A DNA stretch of 54,232 bases from Grammothele lineata (lineage: Eukaryota > Basidiomycota > Agaricomycetes > Polyporales > Polyporaceae). This document shows, in pieces, positions 42,501 to 52,161 of this stretch (positions within the stretch are counted from its first letter, which is position 1; the number at the start of each line of letters is the position of its first letter). The translations under genes and the position numbers were made by a program. The notes beneath the pieces were generated by a model that was not told the DNA's origin, ran no database searches, and saw only the letters and a program-made list of their open reading frames with translations. Where the stretch lies: assembly GCA_002150815.3 (NCBI GenBank), contig NDFF03000375.1, forward strand, positions 1 through 54,232, in the 5' to 3' direction.

Positions 42501-43037
42501 CAAGACCCGGTAAGAGCGTCGGGCTGACGCGACTCTTGCTTGGACACGCTCGAAGAGGTTTGCTGGTGAAAAAACAGTCAGTAGCAGTTCCCGAACAGCA
42601 TGTTTTAATCACTCACATGTATCCGTTTCGTCAATCTCAGGTGGTTCATCCATGCTCGCGTCAGCCAGGCCCTCGTGTACGTCCCCGTCTATTACCATCG
42701 GGTTTTCGTCCTCGTCCATTGAGCCTTCACCTTCGTTCGTCCAGCCTGATACCGAGGAGATTTCCGAGAAGGAAACATCGGAGCCTGAGTGGCTTGAGGG
42801 GGAACCAGAGACACTCGCATCAGCACTCGATGGTGACTTCGTTGGGGGGCGAGTGGCGGTCTTTTGGCGCATCGCATATCTTCGCAACGCCGACGCTGCG
42901 CGCAGAGTTGGTGGTGCTTGAAGTTTCCGATGACGGTTTCGTGTACTCTTCGAAACATACCGCCCGCAACAAGTACACCGCACTTTCTCCCCCTGCCGCG
43001 AGCCAGCCTTCTTTCCCTGAGTGCGTGCGCGCGCCAT
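39562..43037 (-). CDS. Tnp2-type (CACTA/EnSpm) transposase (1054 aa, six exons)
   Basis: The enzyme excises and reinserts CACTA elements. Exons 43037-42617, 42562-42311, 42251-40694, 40619-40294, 40235-39997 and 39930-39562 join in phase with GT-AG introns and no internal stops. Near the N-terminus is a zinc-finger-like CTCCGRYVSKSTRNRHRK; residues of about 145-215 are very acidic. The core has YADLDACPYCQEPRYDE (about residue 290), the DHRDIALGLSTDGFAPWRRR acidic motif, YNLPPETRFHKENIIPIGV, GPRKPKDFDSFLWP and KGHNGYAPCRMCKITG. Later segments include CPVTIHALLHIADGIE and WASWAFPMERFCGTL. The ATG at 43035-43037 was preferred to one 63 nt upstream for its better context (AAGATGG). The gene looks intact. 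Confidence 0.9.
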
Positions 43038-43473
43038 CTTAGGCTGCCGCAGCCGAATTACCAAACTGTGAAGCCGCAGAAATATTGCGTGACGTACCAC
43101 CCAGTCTATAAACAGTGAACGCGGTTCCGAATCCGGGAAGCAGAGATATCAATTGGCCGCAAAAATTGCCTCTTCCTGCGAAATTCGAGCAACGCCAGAG
43201 GCACACAGAGAGATGATGTGACTGCCGGATTAAAGGACAATGAAGAGTCGATGGATATTGATAGATGAAGCAGCACAATACAATATAGCAAGCATAGAGC
43301 AACGATGGAAGGAGGACTTCACTGCATGAGCAGTGGGCTCCTGAGTCTCGAGCGGAAAAGTCCGGCGCCACCAACTTCAGTCGCGCCAGGCTCGTCCGAG
43401 TCGTTGCCTTTCCCTACCAACGCTTTCCCCTATTGCTCTCTTCCCCCATCATCCTGCTTCATATACCTCAGCC
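43038..43473. other. Divergent promoter region between Tnp2 and its partner gene
   Basis: 436 bp without a gene, separating two start codons that point away from each other. No clear TATA pair was identified; ATACAATATAGC at about 43280 is a weak candidate. Confidence 0.4.
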
Positions 43474-44725
43474 ATGGTCAATAAAAAGGGCAAGGAGAAT
43501 AAGAAGACTCTCACCGGTACTAGTAGCAGCTCGAAGACGGCGAAGGCGGCGAAGGCGCCTGCTTCTGGCCACGTCACCGACAAGAGTAGCAAAAGCAATG
43601 GCCAAGCTGCCACACAACCTGCAGCTAAATCAGCAAAGCGCAAGAAGGCGTCGGGTGCGGAAGCAGTTGGGGAACCGGTGCCGAACAGTAATGCAGACCC
43701 AGCGGCCGCTCAAAGCCAGCCCGGCGCCGCTGATGACGGCATCTCCGATGGGCGCCGTAAAGAGCTACTGAAGAAGCTGCACAGAATGAAAGGTAAGTAT
43801 ACGTAGCCTTATTGCTCTCAGCATATCCACTCACATATGTACAGCCAAGATGGACGAGGAGAAGGCCGCGCGCAAGGCCGCTGAGGCGGAGGTGCAGAAG
43901 CTCAAAAAGCAGCATCGCAAGAAGAAAACTCCCAAGAAGATTCCCAAGCCGAAGGGAACCTGTGGGTGTGAGTACAAACTTCGTACGGCTATGCTTCTTG
44001 CCCCACAGGAGGGTGAAGTGTGGGATGACGAGAAGGAGCGCCAGAAGAAGCGCGAATACTTGGATATCTTGGTGAGTCATACCTTCCCTATTGTTTGGCT
44101 GAAATCGATATATCGCTCCATCTAGGCCAGTGTGCGTGAGCTTGCACTTGCGGGTCAGCTTACTTGGTTGAAGGGTGTACGGGACCAGAGAAACCCGATG
44201 CTGGGCGCTGTCTTCGCTTTGGTGAGCAGTACAAAGCACCGCCCTGTTTTAGAAGTTGCTCACCGGGTGACAGGCGCGGGAAGACAATCCGTATCTTGCG
44301 AACTTTGAAGACGACTGGGCTACCGAACAAATCATCATCCAGTACTTTATGAATCGTCGCCGGTATGCTACCAAGCACACGAAGACCGCTGTTGTCACCG
44401 AAGACGCTCAAGGCCGCCGTGTCCTCAAGCTCAAGAAGGTCATTGGTAAAGTGCAACCTGCCCGCACCTCAGACAAGGCCGATATGGTGCTACAGAAAGC
44501 GGTGGCAGCAAACGCTGCAGCTAGAGCACGCGCGACCGGCGATGGCACGTCAGAGGCTGGGAGCGGCGAGGAAAATTCTGCCACTGATGAGGATAGCGAT
44601 GGCGATGGCGAGGCCGACTCGGGTAGCGATGATGAAGAGGAGGGCGAAGCGAGGGCAGCTCGGTCGGCAGGGAAGGATGCGGGGGAGGGTGAGGACGAGG
44701 GCGAGGGCGAGGGCGAGGGCGAGGG

Positions 44726-44792
<67 letters not shown>

Positions 44793-44894
44793 GACGAAGA
44801 GCCCGTTCCCCCGGTCAAGAAGCGTCGTGTCAGCGCGCCCCGGGCGGCAACCCCGATTGATGAAGTCGACGTTGTGCCATTCCCCAAGCCATAG
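43474..44894 (+). CDS. CACTA-associated basic/acidic protein, unknown (420 aa, four exons)
   Basis: Exons 43474-43792, 43845-44071, 44126-44221 and 44274-44894 join in phase. The N-terminal 110 residues are rich in K/S/A (likely disordered, nuclear). Residues of about 110-180 are a charged helix (EEKAARKAAEAEVQKLKK). The only folded-looking part is NPMLGAVFALAREDNPYLA followed by FEDDWATEQIIIQYFMNRR (about residues 205-245). The C-terminus is a long acidic stretch with GEGEGE then DEDEDE repeats, a basic VKKRRV and a short tail. Similar small proteins with an F-x-D-DWAT-x-x-x-I motif are, from memory, common in basidiomycete genomes. A role as a Tnp2 partner like plant TnpA is inferred from the divergent layout. 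Confidence 0.7.
44690..44795 (+). repeat. Hexanucleotide tandem repeat in coding sequence
   Basis: About eight GAGGGC units followed by about eight GAGGAC units, encoding alternating Glu-Gly then Glu-Asp. Probably length-variable by slippage in multiples of six, which keeps the frame. Confidence 0.9.
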
Positions 44895-45089
44895 CCGCTT
44901 CGCGCAGCACACGCTCATACAACAATCGGCCAAAGTCGACGTGAACGGGCCCGCATGTACATGCGTTATGGTACGTATATCCCCTGGAGTCCAGTTCAAG
45001 GCTAGCTTTCTATACTACCTGCGTGATTATTATTCTACTATTCGGGCTATGAATCCAATATACTCTGCTACTACTTTCAGTGCCCACGG

Positions 45090-45400
45090 TTGAGATGTCC
45101 TGTGTTCTGAACGTAGCACGCTAGCAGGAAAGTCGCGGGGGCGTGTGAACCGCATGCGTTTTCCTCGATCGTGTAACCGAGGAAATACACGGGCTCCTCG
45201 ACGAGGAAATCGTACTGTCATCCCGGGAAAATCTGACAGAGGAAACGAGTCACCGAACGCCGTATTTTCCACGTGCAAAAAACCACTTTGAGACGAAGAA
45301 TTTCCTCCCTCAGACGAGGAAAACCCTCTGTTTGACACCATAAAAAACGGGGTTTGGCCCACGGGAAAATCCTCGGGTGCTAGCCTCTCGGTGTTCGTGG
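45090..45400. other. Non-coding GGAAA-motif cluster
   Basis: GAGGAAA, GGGAAAA or their complements occur about ten times between 45120 and 45375. Resembles the cluster at 37200-37450 and may be the other subterminal region of the CACTA-type element. Confidence 0.45.
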
Positions 45401-45420
45401 TTCGTCGCAAACTCCAGAGG

Positions 45421-45565
45421 GCACGAAACGCGATTTCTCTAAGTACAAAGTCACGTGTTTGCCTTTTTAGGACGTCCTGCGAAAGTGACGACCAGTTTGA
45501 CCAGTCGGTTGGAACGCGACCTGCCTTTCAATCTCCGCTCGCGTTCCGATCGACTGGTTTCGAGT
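45421..45565 (+). repeat. ~150-bp interspersed repeat, copy 2, with foldback arms
   Basis: Inverted match to 19793-19943. Internally 45500-45519 pairs with 45539-45558 (18 of 20), so it can fold back like a MITE. A 200-codon frame starts inside it but shows no known motif. Confidence 0.7.
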
Positions 45566-47075
45566 CTACAAAACCTTGTCGCGGCCGGTTCCCTGCAAGC
45601 ACCGTCTTCCTCCGCCGCTCCATTCCCGTCCTCCACCCCCGCAACCAGCACATCCGCCCCAACCGCCCTGCCAAGCCTGTACGCCTGTTCGACGCTCCCC
45701 AACATTCGCACTTGGCCCCCGCCGCCGCTCGCTGAGGCAAGGCCAACGTGTGTGCCCGTCGGTGGGCCTCTCTCAGTGGGCGGTTCCCACTCCACTGGCC
45801 CAGGTCCGACCTCCTATCGTATCGTTCTTCGCCGAACGCGCCAGATAACCGGCCGTCTCGCCACTGCCGCCTTCTCGTCCGCCTCCGTTTCGCCCAGATC
45901 TTCCCAAACCTTGTCTCGGGCTTCTCCCACCATTGGTGATTTCTCTACCTTCACGTTCACATCACCAGCCTCGGGCGCGCCGTCGAGGCTTTCTCTCTCC
46001 AACCCAGTGGTCGCCACCCACGTTAGTGTACATATCATGGACGCTTACGATACGTAGCGTATTTACTTACTTTCGTTTTTCTTACCTGGTACTGTTAGAA
46101 GACCCCATCGGACCGCTACTTACTCTACGCCGTTCGATTGGCCGCTCGTTTGATTAGCTAAGCGCCCTCGCGCCATACCCTCGCTCGCCTCGCTGGCTCT
46201 TCCCTCAGCTGTTGTCTTCCGCACACAGATTGAGGTAAGGCCCCATACCCGCTCGTTCCTTACGTATATCACTCACATGTATTTCCTAGCCCCGTCGCTC
46301 CTGCTCCTACAGTACTGATATATTCAGCTGTTGTCTTCCGCACACAGACTGAGCCCTGTCGCTCCCGCTCCGTGTCTAGCCCGCTGCCGACCAACGTCAA
46401 ACAACCCATACCCTCGTCGTTGGGCTCGGGGGCCCTGTGGATGCAAGGAAAGACGGCGCACGTCGAGAGAAGTGTTGTGAGTGCTCAGGCTTTCAACGAC
46501 CAAACGGTCTACCCGTTCGCTCGTGAAGTTGAGAACGAGGACGTACCCGTGTGAGAGCGAAACTCAACAGTCATAAGCGCCACTGGCAGCCTGGTGACCG
46601 CGATGCAGATGAGGTGGGATTGAATGTGTGGGGAAACCCCCGGCCCGATATACATAGTGGGCGAGGTTGCGGGCGAGTCGCAATATTCCGCCTGGCTAGC
46701 ACACTATTAGGTAACGTCTCTAAGCTATGCCCGCAGGCAGGCCCTTCCGCGCTCCCTTCTTCATTCACTGCTCCGCCGGTGCGCGCGGCAGCCAGAGCTT
46801 CACTCGAGTCAGCCTCGAACGCGCCTGTCGCACTCGCCAAACGCCCACCCCGGCTCTCTCTTCCGCGTAGAAGGGATATAGGTTGTCTTCCATTGAAGCA
46901 CACGTCGTGTCGTTAGCTCCGCCGGACGCGAATCGTAACGTGATATCTAACAGGTAAACGTGGTGTGTCGTTACAGTTACAGATGCAGTCCGAAAGCTGA
47001 CGCGAAGCATTGAAGCAGATGGAAGTGCTATGGTATGCAAGTACGAAACTCGGAAGCGCGGCCTCCATACCGATC
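45566..47075. other. 1.5-kb region without a supported gene
   Basis: A plus-strand frame continues to 46057 with Ser/Pro/Thr-rich composition and no known domain. It is not called, because it begins inside a repeat. The segment also holds the short duplication at 46206-46348 and the 3' flank of FtsJ-like copy D. Confidence 0.4.
46206..46348 (+). repeat. Short direct duplication, period about 119 bp
   Basis: A 24-base segment starting CAGCTGTTGTCTTCC at 46206 recurs at 46325. A CCGTCGCTCC-type block also occurs once before and once after the second copy. This looks like an imperfect tandem duplication. Confidence 0.65.
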
Positions 47076-48340
47076 TTACTCCACGGCCCTCAACTGGAAG
47101 AGCTTCTGCAGGCCCCCAACCTGCCCCGCCCACCCGTCACGTCCAAGCTCGATCAACCTGTCCAGATACTCGTCCAAAATCTCTTCGGCCGTCACGACAA
47201 AGTCGAGATCTTCGTCCCGCAACCGTCTAACCCCACCTCCAACGCCCCCCGTACGCAGCTCAAGCCACAACGAGTGCAGTCCCTCCACCCACCCCTCCCG
47301 CGCGCGCGAGACGCGCACCCCCCTTGCGACGACGAAGAAGCTCGCGTTCTTGGCGTGCATCGCGCGCGGCTTGACTATGACCAGGCTGTCCGCGAGCGCG
47401 TCGAGGAAGTAGAGGAGCTGGGCGGAGGGCGAGCGCTCGGGGTGGTTGAGCGCGAGGATGAGGGTGCCCCCTGGCCGGAGAGCGGTGAGCCCGAGGATGA
47501 GGGATGAGATGAGGAGCGCGGAGCGGTATTGTTTCTTTGGGCACGTGAGAGCGGTGTTGTCGTTCTCGATGGGGGTGAGTGGGGGCGTGTCACCTCGGGG
47601 GCCCGAGGCCGGAGATGTGGCGGGGGAATAGTTACGAAGGGGGTGACTGTCGAGGATCACGAGCTGAAATGTGCTTTGGAGGGCGCGTGGGAACGGGGAC
47701 GCGAGGAACGGGAGGGATCCGTCAAAGGATGTGTAGAATGGCGAGAGGTCGTAGTCGAGGATGTCGCGCCAGAGGAGCTTGTAACGGCTGAAGAATCCGG
47801 GCTCGAGCAGCAGAGGGTGGCCGCCTTGCGATTCGGACAGGGTGATGCCCGTCCCGCGTGCGTTGTAGTTCTTCCCGAGGATATACGAGCTGAACCCGCC
47901 CGGGGCACACCTTACAGGCGCAATGCGTGAGCTTTGCGAAGGAGTTCGGGAGGCTATATGCGCTTACCCTATGTCGAGAAAGCTGAATCGGCCCTGTGCG
48001 GGGACGACATTGGCAGCATGATCAATCTCGCTCATGACTTTCCTTGCGAGGTCGAACCACCCCTGCTGTTGCCAGTATCCGGGGCTCACGGCAGACGCGC
48101 GCTGTTCTTCGAAGTAGTCATTGAGATCGTCAGACTTCCACCCCTATTGGCACGCTGTTCAACATCGAGTATAGAAAACGAACAAAGACAGTCACGTACC
48201 TTGCGACGGAGCGCTAGAACTGCTTCGAGCTCTGGGACATGACGACGAGCGAGGATCGTCGAACCGAGGATGCGCAAAGGCAAGGGAGGGGGGACGTCAT
48301 AACGATAAGGGAAAACTTTGTTGTGCGGAGAGATCTGCAT
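47076..48340 (-). CDS. FtsJ-like SAM-dependent methyltransferase, copy D (383 aa)
   Basis: Exons 48340-48200, 48143-47968 and 47910-47076, GT-AG introns of 56 and 57 nt, in phase. The family N-terminus reads TILARRHVPELEAVLALRRK. The SAM loop IGCAPGGFSSYIL (about residue 106) is again split by intron 2. Next are GTGITLSESQGGH, LVILDSHPLR and LRPGGTLILALNHPERSPS. As in copy B, the RrmJ-type catalytic Lys is replaced by Ala. The C-terminal arm FVVTAEEILDEYLDRLIEL is almost identical to that of copy C, so C and D are the closest pair. A TATA-like sequence lies ~50 nt upstream. The substrate is unknown, and a pseudo-enzyme role is possible for copies without the lysine. Confidence 0.85.
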
Positions 48341-48388
48341 AGCGTGAGGGTGAGGTGAGACGACATTAGACTGCGAGCTGAGGGGCCA

Positions 48389-48398
48389 TATATGTATA
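48389..48398 (-). promoter_or_regulatory. TATA-like element of FtsJ-like copy D
   Basis: TATACATATA on the minus strand, 49-58 nt upstream of the ATG at 48338-48340; similar position to the TATA box of copy A. Confidence 0.5.
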
Positions 48399-48820
48399 GC
48401 GACTTACCGCAGTTACTCGAGCTGAAGCACCGCAGACCTCACGCATCCACTACCACCTGATGCAAAGCATAGTTCGGGTTTGCTATCCTGCGGGGTTTGT
48501 GTCGACGGTCTGCGTCGCACGTCGGGAGGTGCTGCGGCACTGTTAGGACTTCAACTTGAACACTATTGGAGTTTCGAGTCAGAATACCCGCCAAGCCGGG
48601 GAAACTATGCAGCAGCATGAGAACGTACATTTGAGTTCAGTCTCAGCGAGGGAGAGCGCGGTGTGAGTACGCAGTATGTACGATTAAATGGGAGCCGGAG
48701 GTGCGCCTGTGACAGCCACTGGGTCAGTTCGAATACCGGGCAGCCGTCTGTGTCCACCGCTCTTCCTCTCGAACCCACACTCCTACCCTGATTTTCTTCC
48801 ACAATTCATCGATATCAGCC
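48399..48820. other. Divergent intergenic region
   Basis: Lies between FtsJ-like copy D (minus) and the membrane-protein gene (plus). No clear TATA box for the plus-strand gene and no other feature was seen. Confidence 0.45.
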
Positions 48821-49354
48821 ATGAAAACCAATGCCTACAGTCTTCGACCAGCTCTCACCTCTACCCCTGAACCTCCATCCATGTCCGTTCTCGACCGGCT
48901 GCTCTGGTTCTGCGTCTTCATCGCTACCGTCCTCTGGCCCCGGCACGCTCGACTGCTCCTCCCGGTTCTCATCTTGGTTACAATCTACCCTCCCTTGATC
49001 ACCCTCGTCCTGCTCTTCTTGCTCGTCAAAATCGCCATCATCGTCACCTTTCTGGTCAAGAATCCGCCCTTGAGCGTCACTCCCCATGGCAAAGTGATCA
49101 CTCCTCGCACACTGCTCTACGTCTTCGTCCAGTGTCTCGCCGCCTTTTCCCCCCGCCCTGCTATCATCCTATACTTCAAGATACTTGTCCTGATAATAAA
49201 GGCTACTCACGCTTCCCTGCGCGATGCGGCAGCCGGTTCTACCAATCTCGCCGACGCCGACGTTTCCCAACATGATCGCAAGACGTCGCGAGCGGAGCTA
49301 CCTACTGTCTGCGATGACGACCTCCAGGACACACCGGCCAAGATCAACGCCTAG
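48821..49354 (+). CDS. Small membrane protein, unknown (177 aa)
   Basis: Intronless as read. After a polar N-terminus come hydrophobic segments at about residues 22-38 (VLDRLLWFCVFIATVLW), 45-80 (from LLLPVLILVTIYPPL to VKIAIIVTFLV, probably two passes) and 95-125 (TPRTLLYVFVQCLAAF, IILYFKILVLI). A polar tail of ~50 residues follows. No signal peptide cleavage site is obvious. The arrangement, hydrophobic pair then a PRTLL-x-x-x-x-QC segment, parallels the N-terminus of the next gene (RSLLIMLLKCPAQCSPR), so the two are probably diverged duplicates, this one without a coiled coil. Membrane and function unknown. Confidence 0.6.
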   Translation: MKTNAYSLRPALTSTPEPPSMSVLDRLLWFCVFIATVLWPRHARLLLPVLILVTIYPPLITLVLLFLLVKIAIIVTFLVKNPPLSVTPHGKVITPRTLLYVFVQCLAAFSPRPAIILYFKILVLIIKATHASLRDAAAGSTNLADADVSQHDRKTSRAELPTVCDDDLQDTPAKINA

Positions 49355-49855
49355 ACTGTCTGGATCGGCAGGATTCAAGGGAGACAGGCGAACTTCACGA
49401 GTAGAGGCGGCGTAGGAGAAGGCGCGGGCACGGCGAGAGAGCGAGACGTGGGCTGGACGGACACAACGGGCAGAGATGAGGCGTCGAAGTAGGCCAACAA
49501 TGGTCTGAGTTGTCGAATACGGCTTGGTAGTCACAGAGGGAGCATCCGCGTGCCGTAGGATGGGTTGGAGGTCCTTGCGGGCATCGAGTTTGGTAGCGTA
49601 GACGATAGGACAGATAGAGCCAAACGTTTGTTCATACGGGAGTCATGGAGGAAGAGCGCCAAAAGAGCGCAGAGAGCTGCGAGCTCAGCGCCTGTTCGCC
49701 CGTCCTCCCTATCCACCGCCATCACCTGCGCGCTGCTCTCCGTCGAGGCCTCCAACGATATGGATGGTAACGTCCCTCAACGCCCCTGGTCCTTTACGCT
49801 GCGTCAGCCTCTGCGCAGATGCGATCCCTTAAGTCCTATTCCGGCATGCTAGAAT
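49355..49855. other. Intergenic region, no supported gene
   Basis: Short frames on both strands with no recognised motif. Confidence 0.45.
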
Positions 49856-49900
49856 GGAGGCTGACACGGCTAGGATGTGCTCCTAGCCGTGTCAGCCTCC
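49856..49900. repeat. Perfect 20-bp inverted repeat with 5-nt loop
   Basis: 49856-49875 (starting GGAGGCTGACACGG) is the exact reverse complement of 49881-49900, separated by TGTGC. It ends 9 bp before the TATA-like sequence of the downstream gene. It is too long to be chance; it could be a protein-binding palindrome, an RNA hairpin or a minimal foldback element. Confidence 0.9.
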
Positions 49901-49908
49901 CCAGCCCG

Positions 49909-49915
49909 AATATAA
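49909..49915 (+). promoter_or_regulatory. TATA-like element of the 50006 gene
   Basis: AATATAA followed by CCCGCGCCC, about 91-97 nt upstream of the ATG, directly after the 20-bp inverted repeat. Confidence 0.5.
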
Positions 49916-50005
49916 CCCGCGCCCTTCCCCGCCGTTCCTCCATACTCTCCACTTCAGCTACCCTCATCCCCTTCATCTGACATCGACGAGAAGATAACAC
50001 CAACC

Positions 50006-52161
50006 ATGCAAGCTCACCGGATCGTCCACAATCCGGTCATCGTCTCAGACCCGACCTCGTCGTTAGACGTCTACCAACTCCTTGTCATCCTCCTCGTCGC
50101 TGCGCCCCTTTGGCCTCAACATCCTCGTTCCTGCATCTGGGTTGTCGTCATCGGAACCTTCCTCCTCTTCCTGGCGCCCTTCATTTTGGCTCTCCTCGTC
50201 GTCGCTGGTACTGCCGCCACCACTCTAACAGCCAACAACCTGCCCTGGGACGCTGGCCTCTTCGGCTCGTCTGTCAGCCTCCGGTCGCTCCTTATCATGC
50301 TCCTCAAGTGCCCAGCTCAGTGCTCGCCTCGCGTCTACATCGTCGGGTACTTGGAACAGCTCGAGGCGCTCGCCAAGTCTTGCGGGGCTCTCAGCTGCAA
50401 CACGATCCGCACCTCTGTCAGCCTCACCTCTGCCAGCCTCACCTCGCTCAGCTCTGGACAAGCACACTCGTTTGCTGTCGGCGATCTCGCTGCTGCTCCG
50501 GCGACCAGCATCAGCGTCTCCAAGAGCTCGGCTAGCCTCGTCGAGTCCCTCAAGGCGTCGATCCATTCCGCACGCACCAAGTCCAGCGTCGACTCTGCGC
50601 TCCGCTCCATGAGCTGCTCGGTCGAAGACTCGCCTTTGGACGTCTCAATGGTCCCCTCAAGCGTCCTCCGTGAAGCGCTCGCCGCAATGCACGGGCTGAC
50701 CTCGGACCTCGGCGACTTCAAAGAAGCACTGGACGACGCGCGGGGTACGATCGCTGAGCGGGACGTGCAGCTGGAGGAGTCGGAGGAGGCGCACGCGGTG
50801 AAGGACGAGAAGTTGGAACGGCAGGCGAGGAGGATGGAGAGGCAGGCGAGGAAGGCGGAGAGGCAGGCGGAGACGATCGTCGAGTGTGCTGAGGAGGCCA
50901 AGGCGGCGAGGGCGGGTGAGGAAGCAGCGAAGGCTGGGGAGAAGGCGGCTCAGGCTGGGGAAAAGGCGGCTTTGGAGAGGGAAGCGGCGGCTGTGGCTCG
51001 TGCGGAGAAGGCTGAGGAGGAGCGGGATGCGGCTCAGGCGGACGCCGCACACTGGAAGGCTCGCCTGGAGGTGTCGAGGGGGCAGGTCGTGGACTCGAAG
51101 GTGTCGGAGATGAAAGTTAAGGTGCGTCCTTGCGACTGAGTGCGCATATATACGGGCGCTGAGGAGAGGCATAGGCGGCGAACGATGACTTGGTCGAGAG
51201 GAACGCGACTCTGGAGCGGGAGAACGCGGAGCTCGTGGCCAAGGCCGAGCGCGCGCGTTCAACCAACCAGGACCCCATCGTCAACCACCTCCCTCCCGCC
51301 TCCCCCGTCCGCGACGAGCCCGCTGCTCCCGCCGTCACCGCTCCTCCCCCGCCCCGCCCTTCGCGCACGCCATCGTCCTCCTCCACCTCCCGCGGCACCT
51401 CCACCCGCACGCTCGTCGACCCCTCCCCCTCCCCTTCCCCGTCCTCCTCATACCACCCCACACGCCCCTCCCCGCCCTCCGCCGCGCTCAACGCGTTCGT
51501 CGCCCTCGCCCCACCGCACCGGATCAAGCCCCGCCCGCTCCTCACGCGCGAGGACCGTGCGCAGGCGGAGGAGAACGGGACCGACCGTGGGGGGCTGTCG
51601 AAGCCGATTAGGAAGCTGGTGAGGGAGTGGAGGAGGGAGGAGGCGGAGGAGGCTGAGGCTGAGGCCGAGGCCGCGGCGGAGAGGGAGCGTGAGCGGGAAG
51701 AGCAGGAGGCAAGGGAGAGAGAAGCGCAGGAGGCTCGGGAGCGGGAAGCGGAGGCGGCTCGTGCACGCACCTACAAACTCATGACACGTCCTCCTACACC
51801 CCTCCCCACCTCCAAGCCGCGCCCGTCCGAGAAGAAGCTCATGGCCCTCCCCCCGGACCCCTCGGACGAGCTCCCGTTCGAGCCGCAGATGACGTCTACG
51901 CCCGCCTCGCGCGCGACGATGTTGCGGGAGAAGAAGTGGTTCGCCGCGCCGTTGACTGTGGTGAAGACGCGCAAGACTACGACGACGACGACGGTGGGAA
52001 TGGCGGAGGAGGGGGCTTCTGGGGCGGAGGGGACGGTGAAGCTGGAGACGTTCTGGACCCCAGCTCCAGAGAAGCACGTTTTGAGGCTCCCGGTGTCGCC
52101 GACGCCTGTGCGGCCGGGGGCGGTGAAGGCGCTGGATGTGCGGGACGCGCGGAGGACGTAG
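50006..52161 (+). CDS. Membrane-anchored coiled-coil protein, unknown (700 aa, two exons)
   Basis: Exon 1 50006-51121, intron 51122-51174 (GTGCGT...CATAG), exon 2 51175-52161, in phase. Two hydrophobic segments (about residues 25-38, LLVILLVAAPLW, and 45-75, WVVVIGTFLLFLAPFILAL) suggest a membrane hairpin or two passes. A Ser-rich region follows (about 130-215). Residues of about 230-400 form a long coiled coil with short repeats (RQARRMERQARKAERQAE; AGEKAAQAGEKAA). Exon 2 begins in the same coiled coil (LVERNATLERENAELVAKA). Then come a P/S/T-rich linker, a conserved-looking FVALAPPHRIKPRPLLTRE to GLSKPIRKLVREW, a second coiled coil rich in EAE/REREA, and a C-terminal tail. A tethering or organelle-scaffold role fits this layout but is inference. 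A decayed copy lies at 13860-14400. Confidence 0.72.

Larger units (their letters stand above)
39562..44894. mobile_element. CACTA-type element, coding core (ends not defined)
   Basis: Two divergent genes, Tnp2 and a lysine-rich/acidic partner, share a 436-bp central region, an arrangement I associate with fungal CACTA elements. CACTA/TAGTG inverted ends could not be located. GGAAA-rich clusters at 37.2-37.45 and 45.1-45.4 kb are candidate subterminal regions and would give an element of about 8 kb. Confidence 0.55.

Noticed and set aside
44408..44887. 159-codon poly-Ser minus-strand frame
   Set aside because: Antisense of the GAGGGC/GAGGAC hexamer repeat in the CACTA partner gene.
45455..46057. 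200-codon plus-strand Ser/Pro-rich frame
   Set aside because: It begins inside the interspersed repeat, lacks any recognised domain, and its composition matches chance frames in this GC-rich DNA. It is not called, but not excluded.
51117..51770. 217-codon minus-strand Ser/Ala/Arg-rich frame
   Set aside because: Antisense of the coiled-coil gene; regular repeats in the sense strand keep the opposite strand open.
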